Assembly (NCBI GenBank): GCA_037074615.1
Contig: CM073549.1
Span: forward strand, 4,903,001 to 4,967,000
From: Leucaena leucocephala
Lineage: Eukaryota; Streptophyta; Magnoliopsida; Fabales; Fabaceae
Reading direction: 5' to 3'
DNA: 64,000 bases
In this document: positions 48,418 through 62,100 of the stretch, one piece after another
Layout of the letters: each line of letters begins with the position of its first letter
How positions within the stretch are numbered: position 1 is the first letter of the stretch
Notes under the pieces: generated by a model
The model's input: only the letters and a program-made list of their open reading frames with translations
What the model was told of the DNA's origin: nothing
The model's database searches: none
Made by a program: the position numbers and the translations under genes

Positions 48418-51281
48418 TGCTACTAGTACCTATAGGAAATTATTGAACCAATAATAGAACTAATTAAATATCTGCAGCAAGTTGGCACCTAACTTTTGTA
48501 AGGCGATGAAGACCATCTCTCCATGTTAATTAGGTTCACTGATACCTACTCTCATTTTATACGACTCACTTCTAATTTTCTTATTAAACTTAAATAGTAG
48601 TCGTTAAAATATATTGTTTAAAAACATGTTAAAAAGGAAAAAATCATTTTGTAGTTACTTATACTTTTCTACAATGTTTCACTTGGTACCTATATGCTTG
48701 TGGCTCTCTTTTATGTAAAGTTATTATTAAATACATTGTTTGTTCCATTTGAGCTGCATAATATTGTCACAATATGTATCTTTGAAGTACTATATGTAAA
48801 AACACCAACACAAATTCTACTTTTTATTAATTACCTAAACTGTGGTCTTCACGCTTTAATTGAAATCTAATCCTTATTAAGTAAATCTTGGTTCTTGATG
48901 AATGGTGAATCTACACAACGTTTCATATATATTATCTAACAACAATTGAGATTCTAAAATTGGCTAAAGAATGCATCCTACGACTTCTAATGTCATCTTC
49001 ACACAAGTCTGATCATGGTTCAAAAAACCTCCTCCGAGGTGGAAGAAGGCAATTGAGTCCTCCCTTGAGGCCAAATTCTTCACAATCAATGAGAAGCTCA
49101 TCGCATGCGAATGCCAAGGACGAAGCAAGCAAGAGTCACATGGTACTTCCGATTTAACGCTCTTCCTTCTTTCGTCTAGGGCTGCTGCTCTTCTCCCCGC
49201 TTTTGTTTTCGCTTTTGGCTCTTGTAAGGGACGCTGGTACTTTTTGCTTACTGAAATCTCGTTTGGTGCATTTCTTTGGGATTAATTTTGATTGTCATTC
49301 CTCATGTTATATATATGCATAATTATTTACATAGCTCTTATACGTTGAGAAATTCTTTTCTTTTTTTTAATAAAGCTAATTTTTATAGAATAAAAATGGA
49401 GGAATAACAATGGTCTTAGTTGAATGGTCAGTTCATCACACAAATATCAGAGAAATACAGGCTTATGGATCTTCTCATTTTTCATGAGGACAAAAATTAT
49501 TGATGATCTTTTTGTTCTTAATTAACACGCTTAAGCTGAAATCGAATCCTAGGTACTTTTGTTATTGTTGCATGTAGAAATTATACAATGTTCAATGTTA
49601 TCTAATAAAAATAGGAGCTACAACGTTGAGTTTCCAAAGTGACATGCCTTACATCCTTCGAGTTGAGCTGAACTAAACTTTGATACCACTTGTAAGGAAG
49701 TGAACAGGAACTGGGTACATCCTCAAAAGGGGAGGATGTAAACAAGGCCAAAAGTATTGGAAGGATTCATATAAGTTGAATCTAACCGAGTAATATTAAA
49801 TATTAAAAAACTATATAAAAAATAAATTTTAGATTAGCATAAAAAACTATTTCATTATGATCCGCTGAATATTTATTCTCTCATTTTCCTCTCTCTTTAT
49901 TCTTTAGACAAGAAAATAGATTTAGGATTTTTCAAAAAGTTGTTTCATAATTCTTTTTATGTATTAGTAATTAAAGCTCTAGTAATATCATATGATTTTT
50001 TAAACAAAACATCTTAAAAAGGGAATTTGCGTTTTAGTAGATATCAGATGACAACTCATATCATATGTATAAACACACATAATTATTTACACAATTTTAT
50101 ACAATTTGAATTTTTTTTTAAAAAGCTAGTTTTTAATATAACACACATGAGGGTCCGTTTAAATGGGAAAAAAAACGTTGTGAGGAAAGAAAATGAGAAG
50201 AGGGAAGATGAAAAGAAGAGAAAATTGAAAAAAAAAATTATCACTCTTGTTTAGATGGACGAAAGAAAATATTGAGGAATTAAAATAAGAAAATAACTAA
50301 ATGATTAAAATATCTTTACCTTTAGATTAAAATATATCATGTTTAAAATTAAATTTAATATCAGAAAAAATATATATTAAAATTAACTTCATCAAATTAT
50401 TTGGTAAAAATATATTTTTATGAAATTATATTTTAAAATGAAAAAAGTCTAACATGTCACCGCATACGAACACCATATCTAATTAGAATAAGTTATAGTA
50501 TTTAATATAGTGTCACTTATTTTAATTTAGGCAAATTATGAATAAATATGTTTATTTTAAGTTTAACATGCCACGCTTTATATTTATGAGGGCACCAATG
50601 GAAAACAAATTTTCTCCTCCAAATCTCTCCATGTGTGGAGAGAATTTGGTGGGTCGCCCTCGCACACCATATTTTGACCCCAACTTTTCTTTCCTCTCAC
50701 TGTTCTCCTCTCATCCAAACAAGGAAAAACCTATTTCTCTCCCAATTTTTTCTCATATAGTTTCTTTCCTCCTTTATTTGGGGATGTGTGTGTTTAGAAA
50801 ACTCTTAAATTACACTTTTAAAACAACTTCTAACCTAAAGTTTAATTTAAAAAAAAAATTAAAATAAATAACTATATTTGTTTAAAAAGATTTTTGGATC
50901 AAACCATATTTTAAAACTAATGTTTTAAATAAGCTACTAAGACTAGCTTCTAAAATAGTAAAATAAGTTATGAACTACCCAATTACTATTTTATCCTTAT
51001 TTTTTTACACCCTCTCTTTTCTCTCATCTCTCTTTTCCACCCTCTCTCATCTCTCACCTCTCCTTTTCACCTTCTCTTTCTCCTCTCTCCTCTCTCTATT
51101 TTTAATAAAATCATATAATTTCTAATAATTTACCAATCACAAAAATCTTTCTACTAATAATTATCCAAACACTCATTTTTTCAGAATTACTTTTTTTTCT
51201 ATAAACTCTTCTCCAAAAATCCTTTTTTAAAAACATTCTAAATCTTTTTTTTCTATAAACTCTTTATCAAAAACTACGTCG
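48418..51281. other. Intergenic, unclear small open frame at 48960
   Basis: Mostly AT-rich. An open frame at 48960-49157 (inner ATG at about 48990) gives a Ser/Arg-rich peptide of under 60 residues (RGGRRQLSPPLRPN). No signal peptide or known family is visible. A MITE-like stretch starts near 50147 (gagggtccgtttaaatggg), with inner pairs such as ctcatccaaacaagg near 50711. No other gene was found. Confidence 0.35.
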
Positions 51282-52907
51282 CATAGTTAATTATAATTCA
51301 CATTTGATACAGTTGATGGCAGGTATGGTTTCATTACAATAAACTTCTAATTCCTACTACACGCTTGAGCAAAAACCAGGTACGCTGAATTCATTCAGCG
51401 CGATAAAAAAATATGTAAAATAATTAATAACCATTATAAAAAAATGATTACTTCCTACCATCATAATACAATATACAAAATATTTCCATAACTTATAATG
51501 CAAATCAGTTACGTCTTGGGCATATTGAATTTACAAATACTAGTTACAAGCTAGCAGCCAAAATTGACGATGTTTCCTGGTGAGTTAAGCTGTCAGCAAC
51601 ATGAGCAATCACTCCTGCCCCTGCATTGTGAAGCCATTCATTTTTTGCCTGAAATAATCACAGAAATCCTCAAGTCAAGAACATTATCACTAAAATCAAC
51701 ATCTCTGACAGGAACATCAAGTGGTTGTTGCAGTACATGAATGTTGTTATGAGCAAAGAAAGGCCAAACTGCTGAGGGAAAGCTGACATCAACTTTTTTC
51801 CATCCCAACTTCTGTAATCCACGTATCATTCCTCTGTTAAAAAAAGATACACAAAGTAGCTTTAGAAGTTGCACAACAAAGACAGAACTTGCAGTTTATC
51901 TTATCTTTAGCGATTATTGGTAAAAATAGTCACCTTCCATAATTTCATGATATTCCACAGTATTCTGCGTACTAGGTGCATTTTGCACCGCCTCCTTCGC
52001 TTTTACTGCCTCCAGAGGAAATTGAGGGCCCTCAGAAGGTACTGGAGGGCAGTATTCCACATCAACAACATGCTTGTATCCAACCAAAGATCGGCGAGGA
52101 GGCTGCCGATTAACAGAGATGGTTAGAATCCATAGACGACATTGGGCACATCTTTAGAAGCCCAAAGAACTAGGAAATCGACACCACCCCCTATGGTTTA
52201 TTTGTTAACTGTGGACTGCTTCTCAAAGAACAGAGTTAAACAAATTATATGAGTAATCATTTAATAAATCAGGGTTTAAGAGATCAATTAAGACTAAGGG
52301 GTATTATTATTTACTGCTATTTCCTTTATTGTTTTAAACACGATTGGATATGAATGAAGTTCCCTTTCTAAGTTCTTGATATCGACTTTTCAAGCAGCTT
52401 AGTGTATTGTCAGTCTTTCAACTCCTTAGTGTAATAATATCAGGGGAAAATCCTTAGTGTCTACTCTAGATTAATCCAAATATTTCATATCTATCTTGCA
52501 CACTTTACTTTAGATAAGAATACACAAAGAAGAAGAAATAATTAATAATATACAAGAGGAGAAGTTATCATATTCCCCTTACCAAGTTCGGTTTCCCTCC
52601 TTATAGAAGATGTGCGCCATCCAACCATATCTAAGATAAGTTAAAGAAAACAATGAAATTGAAAAGGAGAGAGAGCTAACAAATTTTTCAAGCTACAATT
52701 AAGGAAAGATACTAAGAGGATACGATCATAAGACACATTCGCATAAACAATGCGACATCTAAATGATCCAAGTGCAAATCTGCAAAACAGAGGACTTTAT
52801 TAACATTGAATTGAATATCACTCAACAAAATCAGAAGAATATATAGCCACATAAGGACAGAAGTATTTGCTTACTTACATGAATTTTCCATCTTCACAAT
52901 CAGAAGC
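51282..52907. repeat. Tandem duplication copy A (1.63 kb)
   Basis: This block repeats in 52908-59310 once the copia 2 insertion is removed. Both copies begin 'catagttaattataattcac' and end at '...aatcagaagc'. The copies differ at scattered positions. The join between copies falls at a shared cat. Confidence 0.9.
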
Positions 52908-52910
52908 CAT
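51544..52910 (-). pseudogene. Duplicated 3' exons of the DUF676 gene (copy A)
   Basis: Five exon equivalents on the minus strand: partial exon at about 52878-52910, then 52724-52779, 52561-52613, 51934-52102, 51737-51833 and 51544-51648. They match the last exons of the gene to the right. Exon 51934-52102 keeps GPQFPLEA intact, where copy B has a stop. Exon 51737-51833 is one base short (GAATGA for GAAATGA), which brings a stop immediately. The donor after 52561 reads GG instead of GT. The copy lacks the lipase core and is not a complete gene. An ATG at 52908-52910 lies in frame at the duplication join. Confidence 0.8.
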
Positions 52911-53175
52911 AGTTAATTATAATTCACATTGCATACAGTTGATGGCAGGTATGGTTTCATTACAATAAACTTCTAATTCCTACCATACGCTTGAGCAAAA
53001 ACCAGATACGCTGAATTCATTCAGCATGATAAAAAAAATGTAAAATTTTATTAATAACCATTATAAAAGAATGATTGCTTCCTACCATCATAATACAATT
53101 AGTTATACAAAATATTTCCATAACTTATAATGCAAATCAGTTACGTCTTGGGCATATTGAATTTACAAATACTAG

Positions 53176-56100
53176 TTACAAGCTAGCAGCCAAAATTGAC
53201 GATGTTTCCTGGTGAGTTAAGCTGTCAGCAACATGAGCAATCACTCCTGCCCCTGCAGTGTGAAGCCATTCATTTTTTACCTGAAATCATCACAGAAATC
53301 CTCAAGTCAAGAACATTATCACTAAAATCAACATCTCTGACAGGAACATCAAGTGGTTGTTGCAGTACATGAATGTTGTTATGAGCAAAGAAAGGCCAAA
53401 ATGCTGAGTGAAAGCTGACATCAACTTTTTTCCATCCCAACTTCTGTAATCCACGTATCATTTCCTCTGTTTAAAAAAGATACACAAAGTACTTTAGAAG
53501 TTGCACAACAAAGACAGAACTTGCAGTTTATCTTATCTTTAGTGATTCTTGGTAAAAATAGCCACCTTCCATAATTTCATGATATTCCACAGTATTCTGC
53601 GTACTAGGTGCATTTTGCACCGCCTCCTTCGCTTTTACTGCCTCCAGAGGAAATTAAGGGCCCTCAGAAGGTACTGGAGGGCAGTATTCCACATCAACAA
53701 CATGCTTGTATCCAACCAAAGATCGGCGAGGAGGCTGCCGATTAACAGAGATAGTTATAATCCATAGACGACATTGGACACATCTTTAGAAGCCCAAAGA
53801 ACTAGGAAATCGACACCACCCCCTATGGTTTATTTGTTAACTGTGGACTGCTTCTAAAGAACAGAGTTAAACAAATTATCTGAGTAATCATTTAATAAAT
53901 CAGGGATTAAGAGATCAATTAAAACTAAGGGGTATTATTATTTACTGCTATTTCCTTTATTGTTTTAAACACATGATTGGATATGAATGAAGTTCCCTTT
54001 TTAAGTTCTTGATATCGGCTTTTCAAGCAGCTTAGTGTATTGTCAGGCTTTCAACTCTGTAGTTGTATAGGCAATCTGGAGAAAAACCGATGTTTATTCA
54101 TGTTCTGTATGCTGTAATAAATACACGGGAAGGAAGAATCCGGCGAATCAAAGCATTAAAGCTGTGAGCCTGATTTCCCGGGATTACAATGAATACTAAT
54201 CAATAATGAAATTAAGACAATACAATCAAATCTCTCTCAAATAATCTCTGCTATCTACACTCCCCCTCAAGTTGGACTATAGATATCATACATGTGCAAC
54301 TTGCCAATAAAGTGCTCGAACTTTTCTTTCTCTAATGCTTTCGTGAGCACGTCCGCTGTTTGATCTTTCGAGGGGATATATCTGAGTTCAATGGTTCTTT
54401 CGTCAATCTTCTCTCTGATAAAATGCTTATCAACTTCTACATGCTTCATTCGATCATGTTGAACGGGATTGTGAGATATGTTTATAGCCGTCATATTGTC
54501 CGAACGAAGTGTAATGGGCAGATTCATAGAAAGTTTCAATTCTTCTAGCACTCGTTTTACCCAAATTCCTTCGCATACTCCAAGCGCTATAGCTCTGAAT
54601 TCAGCTTTAGCACTGCTCCAGGCTACTACAGTCTGTTTCTTACTTCGCCATGTAACCAAGTTTCCCCACACAAAAGTGAAGTACCCAGATGTTGATTTTC
54701 TGTCCTCTTGGTCACCTGCCCAATCAGCATCCGTAAATATTTCTGTAGACCGTTGTTCTGACTTTCTAAATAGAAGACCACGTCCTGGCGACCCTTTAAG
54801 ATACCTGAGAATTCGGTAAACCTCATTCAGGTGTTTTTGCTTTGGACAGTGAGAATATTGACTTACTACACTGACTACGAAGGCAATGTTTGGCCGAGTA
54901 TGTGATAAGTAAATCAGTTTTCCCACCATGCGTTGATATCTAGGTCTACTTCATTTCCTAGATCCTCCTCTTCCCTTACTTTATCAATTCTTATCGGGAT
55001 ATTACTGGGTCTACAACCCAACATTCCTGTTTCTTTCAGGAGGTCCATGATGTACTTTCTTTGTGAGATGTAGATTCCTGTTTTTGACTTGGCGACCTCC
55101 ATCCCAAGGAAGTATTTCATCTGTCCCAAATCTTTGACCTGAAAGTCTTTGTTCAATTCCCTTTTGATACGTTCAAGTTCCACTAGATCATCCCCTGTGA
55201 GGACAATATCATCCACATATACAGCTAGAATGGCTATTTTCCCTTTTTGGTGTTTGAAGAACAACGTATGGTCACTTTGACCTTGGTTATATCCCTGTAT
55301 TCTCAAGACTCGGGTAAATCTTTCAAACCATGCTCGAGGAGACTGTTTGAGCCCATATAGGGATTTTCTGAGTTTACAGACCTGATTGTCCTTCTTTCCC
55401 GGAAACCCTGGGGGCAACTTCATGTAGACTTTTTCTTTTAGTTCTCCATTCAAGAACGCATTCTTGATGCCCATTTGATGTAGTGGCCAATCCAGGTTAG
55501 CAGCTAAGGATAACAAGATTCTGATAGTATTCAATTTTGCCACAGGGGCAAACGTTTCTGTATAGTCCATCCCATATACTTGTGAGAAACCTTTCGCAAC
55601 TAGACGTGCTTTGTATTTGTCTAAGTTCCCATCAGCTGTATACTTTGGTGTAAATACCCATTTACAGCCCACTGGTTTCTTTCCTTTTGGTAGTTCAACA
55701 ACCTCCCAAGTGCCATTCATTTCCAGTGCTTTCATTTCTTCCATAACAGCCTGTCTCCAATGAGGATTAGCGAGCGCTTCATGTATATTATTTGGTATCT
55801 CAATTTGGTCTAAATGAGAGATGAAAGTGCTATAGTGGGAGGCAAGGGCCTTATATGAAACAAACCTCTCAATGGGATGTTGAGTACATGTCCTGGGCTG
55901 TTTCCGTAATGCAATGGGTAGCTCGAGGTCATCTTGTGTGGGCACATCTTTCCTTGCTTCTTCCAGGCCTGTTTTTGGTTCAGAGTCATGAGTTGCATCA
56001 TTTGTCTGATGAGACCTATCTGTCATGTGTCGACGTGTGTAGGTTTTACCCCACCTGTTTATGTCTCCCCCTGAACTGGTGTTGTCTTGTGGTGTAGGAT

Positions 56101-59100
56101 CAGTTATGAGGACAACTTCAAGATCTGAGTTCCTAGGTAGTTCAGGCTCATATTGTGACTGAGGTAATGGATTGGACTCGGGCTCAGGTAATGGATTGGA
56201 CTCGGGCTCAGGTAACGTCTGAGGTTTTCTCCAATTCTCCCCCAGAACCGAAGACCGAGGACAATAAGGAATGGTTTCATGAAAAGTGGTGTCACAAGTG
56301 AAGTAAAGGCGTTTGGTGATGGGGTCATAACATTTGTACCCTTTTTGTGTCCCAGCATGTCCCAAAAAAAGACACTTTACGGCTCTAGGGTCTAACTTTG
56401 AGGTATGATGAAGATGAACGTAGGTAGTGCACCCGAAGACTCGGAGAGGAAGGGTGTTTTCTAGGTAAGGTTGGTTAAAGTGGGCTTGTAAGACTTGTAA
56501 TGGTGTGCGGAAGGAGAGTGGTTTGCTAGGCATACGATTGATAAGAAAGGTAGCTTGTAAAATTGCATCACTCCAGTAAAAGGAGGGGACATTACTACCA
56601 AACAACATGGCTCTGGCTGTCTCAAGGATGTGACGGTTTTTTCTCTCAGCAATGCCATTTTGTTGAGGACTATTGGGACAGGAGCTTTTATGGATGATGC
56701 CATGGTCGGTCAAGAAGGTGGATAGTGTATGATTAAAATATTCAGTCCCATTGTCCGTGTGAAGGATCTGAATTTTTTCATGAAATTGGGTGTGAATCAT
56801 GTAAAACTTAATGAAAGTTTGCGAGACTTGGGTTTTATCAGTTAAAAGAAATACCCAACAGACACGAGTGTAATCATCAATGAATGTTATAAACCACTTA
56901 GATTGGGTGCGGTTCAAGACACGGGATGGACCCCATAAATCACTGTGGATCAGTGAGAATGGTTTGGACGGACGATAGGAAGTACTAGGAAATGTAGTGC
57001 GGTGGTGTTTGGCAATTTCACAAGAGTCACAATGGAAATTAAAAGGTTTTGTATTATTGCAAATGGAAGGAAGCATAGTAGTCATGTAATGAAAATTAGG
57101 ATGTCCTAATCGCTGATGCCATAGGTTTATTTCACTAGTATGAGGGAGAGACATGGCCTTACAAGATTGAGAAAAACAATTATCACAATCATCCAGATAG
57201 TATAGTCCCTCAAACTCCTTAGCAACGCCAATCGTCGTCCCCGTGGACAGGTCCTGAACAAAACAATGAGTGGCAGAAAAATTAGCCTGACAGCCTTTAT
57301 CTCGAGCCAATTGACTAACAGACAACAGATTGCACTTTAAATTAGGGACATGTAAGACCGCATTCAATGTTAAAGAATCAGTGACTTTCACTTGTCCAAT
57401 ACCCGCAACAACAGATGTGGAAGCATCAGCAATTTTGACAGTAAGCGGAGATTTAGTAGGGACATATGTAGTGAATAATGAACGATTATCGGTCATATGA
57501 TCTGAGGCGCCTGAATCAACTATCCAAATAGGACCAGAATTCATACCTTTAATTGTAGCCAAAGCCTTAAAAAATTTACCTCGTTGAACCACACTGGCAG
57601 TAGATTGTTTATTTTCTAGAGCTGCCAGCCTTTCTAAAATTAGAGTCAGCTGATCAGTGGCAGCAGAGGAAGGAGAGGCCATGTCATCATGTTTGGTTAC
57701 TTCAGCCACGTGTCCTCGTGGTTTACTTTTCTTTGATTTCCAATCAGGAGGTTTTCCATGAATATCCCAGCATGTCTCCTTGGTATGCCCTATTTTCTTG
57801 CAATGTTCACAAGTAGGGCGATCTGAGTGACGCTGGGTATTGTTGCGAGTCGCGAGTCCAGAGGCTTCTATCGGTGCCGCGCGCTGTGGGTCGGGGAGCA
57901 TGACACGCCGCCGAGACTCTTCATATCTCAGGGTGGCGAACGCATCACGGACGGAAGGCAGTGGTTCTCGGGCGAGGATCCGTCCTCGGACATCGTCATA
58001 CGCAGGGTTGAGTCCAGCGAGCAACTCATATAGCCGCTCCTCCTCCATTTCCTTTCTGCTGTCGGCGGCGTCATCGGCGCATCTCCAGGTTCTGCCCTTC
58101 AGTTGATCGAGTTCCTGCCATAACGCCGTTTTCTCTAGCCAGTACTCGTTCAACGAGCAGTTGCCCTGTTTCGCTTGCCACAGCTGTGATCGAAGGTCAA
58201 AGATTACAGAGGAATTTGCCTTATTACCGTAGGAGTCTCTGACGGCATCCCATATTGCTTTGGCCGACGGTAGGAACATGCAGCTCCGTTTGATGCCTGG
58301 CGCCATAGCGTTGATGGGCCACGAAGACACCAGCGAGTTGTCGGACTGCCACCTCCTCTGCGCCTGGGTGTCGCTAACTGCAGGAGGCTCCGTTGTGATG
58401 AAATCGAGTTTGTCTCGACCGTCGATGGCCAGTTTCATTGACTGTGCCCATTCCATGTAGTTTTCACCAGTGAGCTTATCGGACACCAGCACTGCCGATG
58501 ACCCTTCCATGTTGACAATTTTTTAGGACCCATGTCTGGGGACTCCCTCAGTGTGATCGTGCGACGCCATAGACGAGATAGACGACGCCTCCCAGGTTCC
58601 CTCTGATACCATGTAGTTGTATAGGCAATCTGGAGAAAAACCAATGTTTATTCATGTTCTGTATGCTGTAATATATACACGGGAAGGAAGAATCCGGCGA
58701 ATCAAAGCATTAAAGCTGTGAGCCTGATTTCCTGGGATTACAATGAATACTAATCAATAATGAAATTAAGACAATACAACCAAATCCCTCAAATCTCTCT
58801 CAAATAATCTCTGCTATCTACAAACTCCTTAGTATAATAATATCAGGGGACAATCCTTAGTGTTTACTCTAGCTTAATCCAAATATTTCATATCTATCTT
58901 GCACATTTTACTTTAGATAAAAATACACAAAGAAGAAGAAATAATTAATAATATACAAGAGGAGAAGTTATCATATTCACCTTACCAAGATCGGTTTCCC
59001 TCCTTATAGAAGATGTGCGCCATCCAACCATATCTAAGATAAGTTGAAGAAAACAATGAAATTGAAAAGGAGAGAGACCTAACAAATTTTTCAAGCTACA

Positions 59101-62100
59101 ATTAAGGAAAGATACTAAGAGGATACGATCATAAGACACATTAGCATAAACAATGCGACATCTAAATGATCCAAGTGCAGATCTGCAAAACAGAGGACTT
59201 TATTAACATTGAATTGAATATCACTCAACAAAATCAGAAGAATACATAGCCACATAAGGACAGAAGTATTTGCTTACTTACATGAATTTTCCATCTTCAC
59301 AATCAGAAGCCATTCTCAAAAGAAGAGGTGGCCTATTTGGTTTACCATCAGTAAGGAACAACTGACTACCAGTCCGTCCAACAAAAATTGGAGCTATTGG
59401 AGCAGCAAGCTTCTCTAGGATTGGGACAACCAAAAGAAATGGAAGCTGAAAAATAAACTTGGTCAATATTCAATCCTCATATAGCGTATATTTTTCATAA
59501 AATTTAATACAGGGCATGGGAAAGGAAGTGGGAGAGTACAATATGGATGCAATCTATGTGAATGGTTGGAGTAAGGACAGTTTAGATGTTGATTTCATTA
59601 GGTTCTTCATTTTGTGTTCCACTGCAATCTGTTAAAATTATTTTCTGGCCAACATCATCATTATTGCAAAATGATATAATTAACAGGTCCTACTATAAAA
59701 ATATTATATAGCTCCATCTACTTAATATTGAAATAAAAGACCCTTGTAAAATGAATAAACAATATAGCTAGGAAAGGAAAGCTGATTTTCTGAAGATCCA
59801 TACACTGGGAAAGAGAACACTTCTGTCAAAATCCAGGCACAGGGCAAATAAAGGTGAAACTAAAAAAGAAAGGAAAATATTTCAGTGGAAAAAGTGTATC
59901 AGTCATGCCGATGAAAAATGGAGCATTGGCTGTCATGAAAACCAATGTATGAATTTGGTTAAACCAAAATTTAGGGAAATTAAATCATTTGAAAATAAAA
60001 GCCAGGACAGGAGAATGTATAAGAAGAGCACCATTAGAGAAAAAGAAAGGAACGCATACAACAGAAAAAAGAATCAGAAACAAATGTTAAGTAGGATCCC
60101 AGATGTGCTTATTAATGAGTAAATAATAGGGTGGGTTTCTGTTAGTCCAAAACGCCCTTAATACCACTAAATCCTAAAATGTTAACAAAAATGCAAATGT
60201 TTGACATTTTAAATACTTTTTACACTAACAGAAAATTTGCAATCAAAAAATGAAAAGAAAATGGTTCAGCAGAAAAAGGGGTGACTTGACTTCATTTAAC
60301 ATTTGCAATTTTAATGGTATAATGTAAATTTCCCCCTTCTGGCTTCACTGTGGGCTTCAACTAATGCTTCTTTTAGGGAAACTAAAAAGCTCTTGATCTA
60401 ATATGTTATCATTAACTTCTATCTTATCCTATCAATATAGCCCCATGAGAATTATGAAGAAAGGCACATCCTCAAAACACTAGTTCTAAGACCACCCTAG
60501 GCGCTAGGAAGCACAACAGGTGCTCTGCTGATTGAGTATGGAGCCAAACTAGAAATAATATGAGCAATGACCAATCATAAAGCCAAATAAGTGCAACAGA
60601 ATCACAAAGCAAAAGTAAGCTGGCAATAAGTTTTTTTTTAATGTAAAAAAGAAAAACAGAAGATCAATGCACAGTGCGGAGAAGTCCACCATTTATCAAC
60701 AACAATAGTCCAATAATTATTTTCGTCCAAGATAGACCTGCTTTTTTCCCCTGACACCAAGATGTGGAGTTGCTAAGGTTATGAAATTGATTGGCTCTAA
60801 TACAGCACTCAACCCTCCCCTCAAAAAGCTTTCTCTCTGTGAACTGTCCATCTTGCAGTTTTCTAGATCATTAGGTTGGTCACAATTATTGGCATTGGGT
60901 GAGTAAAGGACAGCAATAGCATATCTAGCAAACAGGCCACCTAAAGAATGGACCAGAAAGGAAATTCTTTTCAGACTCTTAAAAACTCTAAGTTTTTTCT
61001 ACAACCTGCATGACCTTTATATAACTTGAATTAGTTTATATCAAACTTCAATTCATCATAATCAACGAGGTCAACAATTTCAAAATTTAAACAAGTATAT
61101 TTCAGGACTCACTTCCTCAGCCAATCTCTTGCCAGCTCCATCTATCCCAGTAAATGTATTAGTGTAAGTGTTTGATGAACTCACTGCATACACCAAATAC
61201 TATTAAGAACTTCTGCTAAATCATTAACTTTCTTTTGCTTTTGGCACTCACAGATGAGGCATTCAAGAAAATAAAAAAAGTTTATAAACCAACAGCACAA
61301 TTATTGTCATCACTTATAGCCAAGGCTTACAGAAATCTAACTGCTAAAAATAGACTTTCTCATGCACTACAAACTGAACAAGTTTATAAGAGTACAAGTA
61401 TGGTTTTGCTTGCCAAATGAAGCCTGGAGGGAGATATACTCTGAGTTGGCTTAAGTAACTCAGTGAGCTGGACGTAATAAGTCAAGTGATACACACTATC
61501 AATTGTTCTCTTCAATTTTTTTGACCATTTTATGTGCAGCGCATGTGATCTGTTGATTGTCCATGAACTTTAGAAAGACTTAATTTTGTAATGAAACAAG
61601 ATTTTCCACAATCATGCAACCATTTTAGCATTAATTTGAAATGAATAATCTCAAAACAAAGAAAAGGCGCACACACAAGCATAAAGTTTGCGTGTATAAT
61701 ATAATATATATATAATGTACAAAAGTACAGAACTTCAAGTAAACAGGATTTTACCATAACTTAAAAAGTTTTTCCCAAGACGCCTTTTCAGCTCTCCTTC
61801 TGCATAAATCCAGTCACTTGGACTGCAACAGTTGAGACATAAGTCAATATATAATAACTTAATTAAATAGTATAAAACAACAGAAAATATATTGCTTATG
61901 TAACTTTTCCAATATCCATGGTCATACTGTGAGATTAAGTATAAATATATTATTTACTGTTTGAATCAAATTTAGAACCACTAAAAGTGGAAAACAGTTC
62001 AACTAATTAAAAACAAGTCATCCACTTGACAGAAGCTTTTCGTCCCACTTTCATCATTAGACTGAGACCCTCAACTAATCAATTCTCTACTTTAAAAAGA

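Larger units (their letters stand above)
54058..58822 (-). mobile_element. Ty1/copia retrotransposon 2, 4.8 kb, minus strand
   Basis: Two LTRs (54058-54259, 202 bp; 58612-58822, 211 bp) with TG...CA ends, flanked by aactc at 54053-54057 and 58823-58827. The primer-binding site next to the right LTR reads tggtatcagag on the minus strand, matching initiator Met tRNA. The polypurine tract next to the left LTR reads cttgagggggag. The LTRs differ at about four bases and by a 9-bp indel. It sits in an intron of the DUF676 gene, antiparallel to nothing: both lie on the minus strand. Confidence 0.93.
52908..59310. repeat. Tandem duplication copy B, split by copia 2
   Basis: Second copy of the 1.63-kb block: 52908-54057 plus 58828-59310. 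The copia 2 insertion and its 5-bp duplication aactc lie between them. Copy A lacks the insertion, so the duplication is older. Confidence 0.88.

Noticed and set aside
48960..49157. Possible small secreted peptide gene
   Set aside because: No signal peptide and no known peptide-hormone C-terminal motif. Left as an unsupported open frame.
61235..61420. Lys-rich plus-strand open frame
   Set aside because: It lies in an intron of the minus-strand lipase gene and starts without a supported promoter or homologue.
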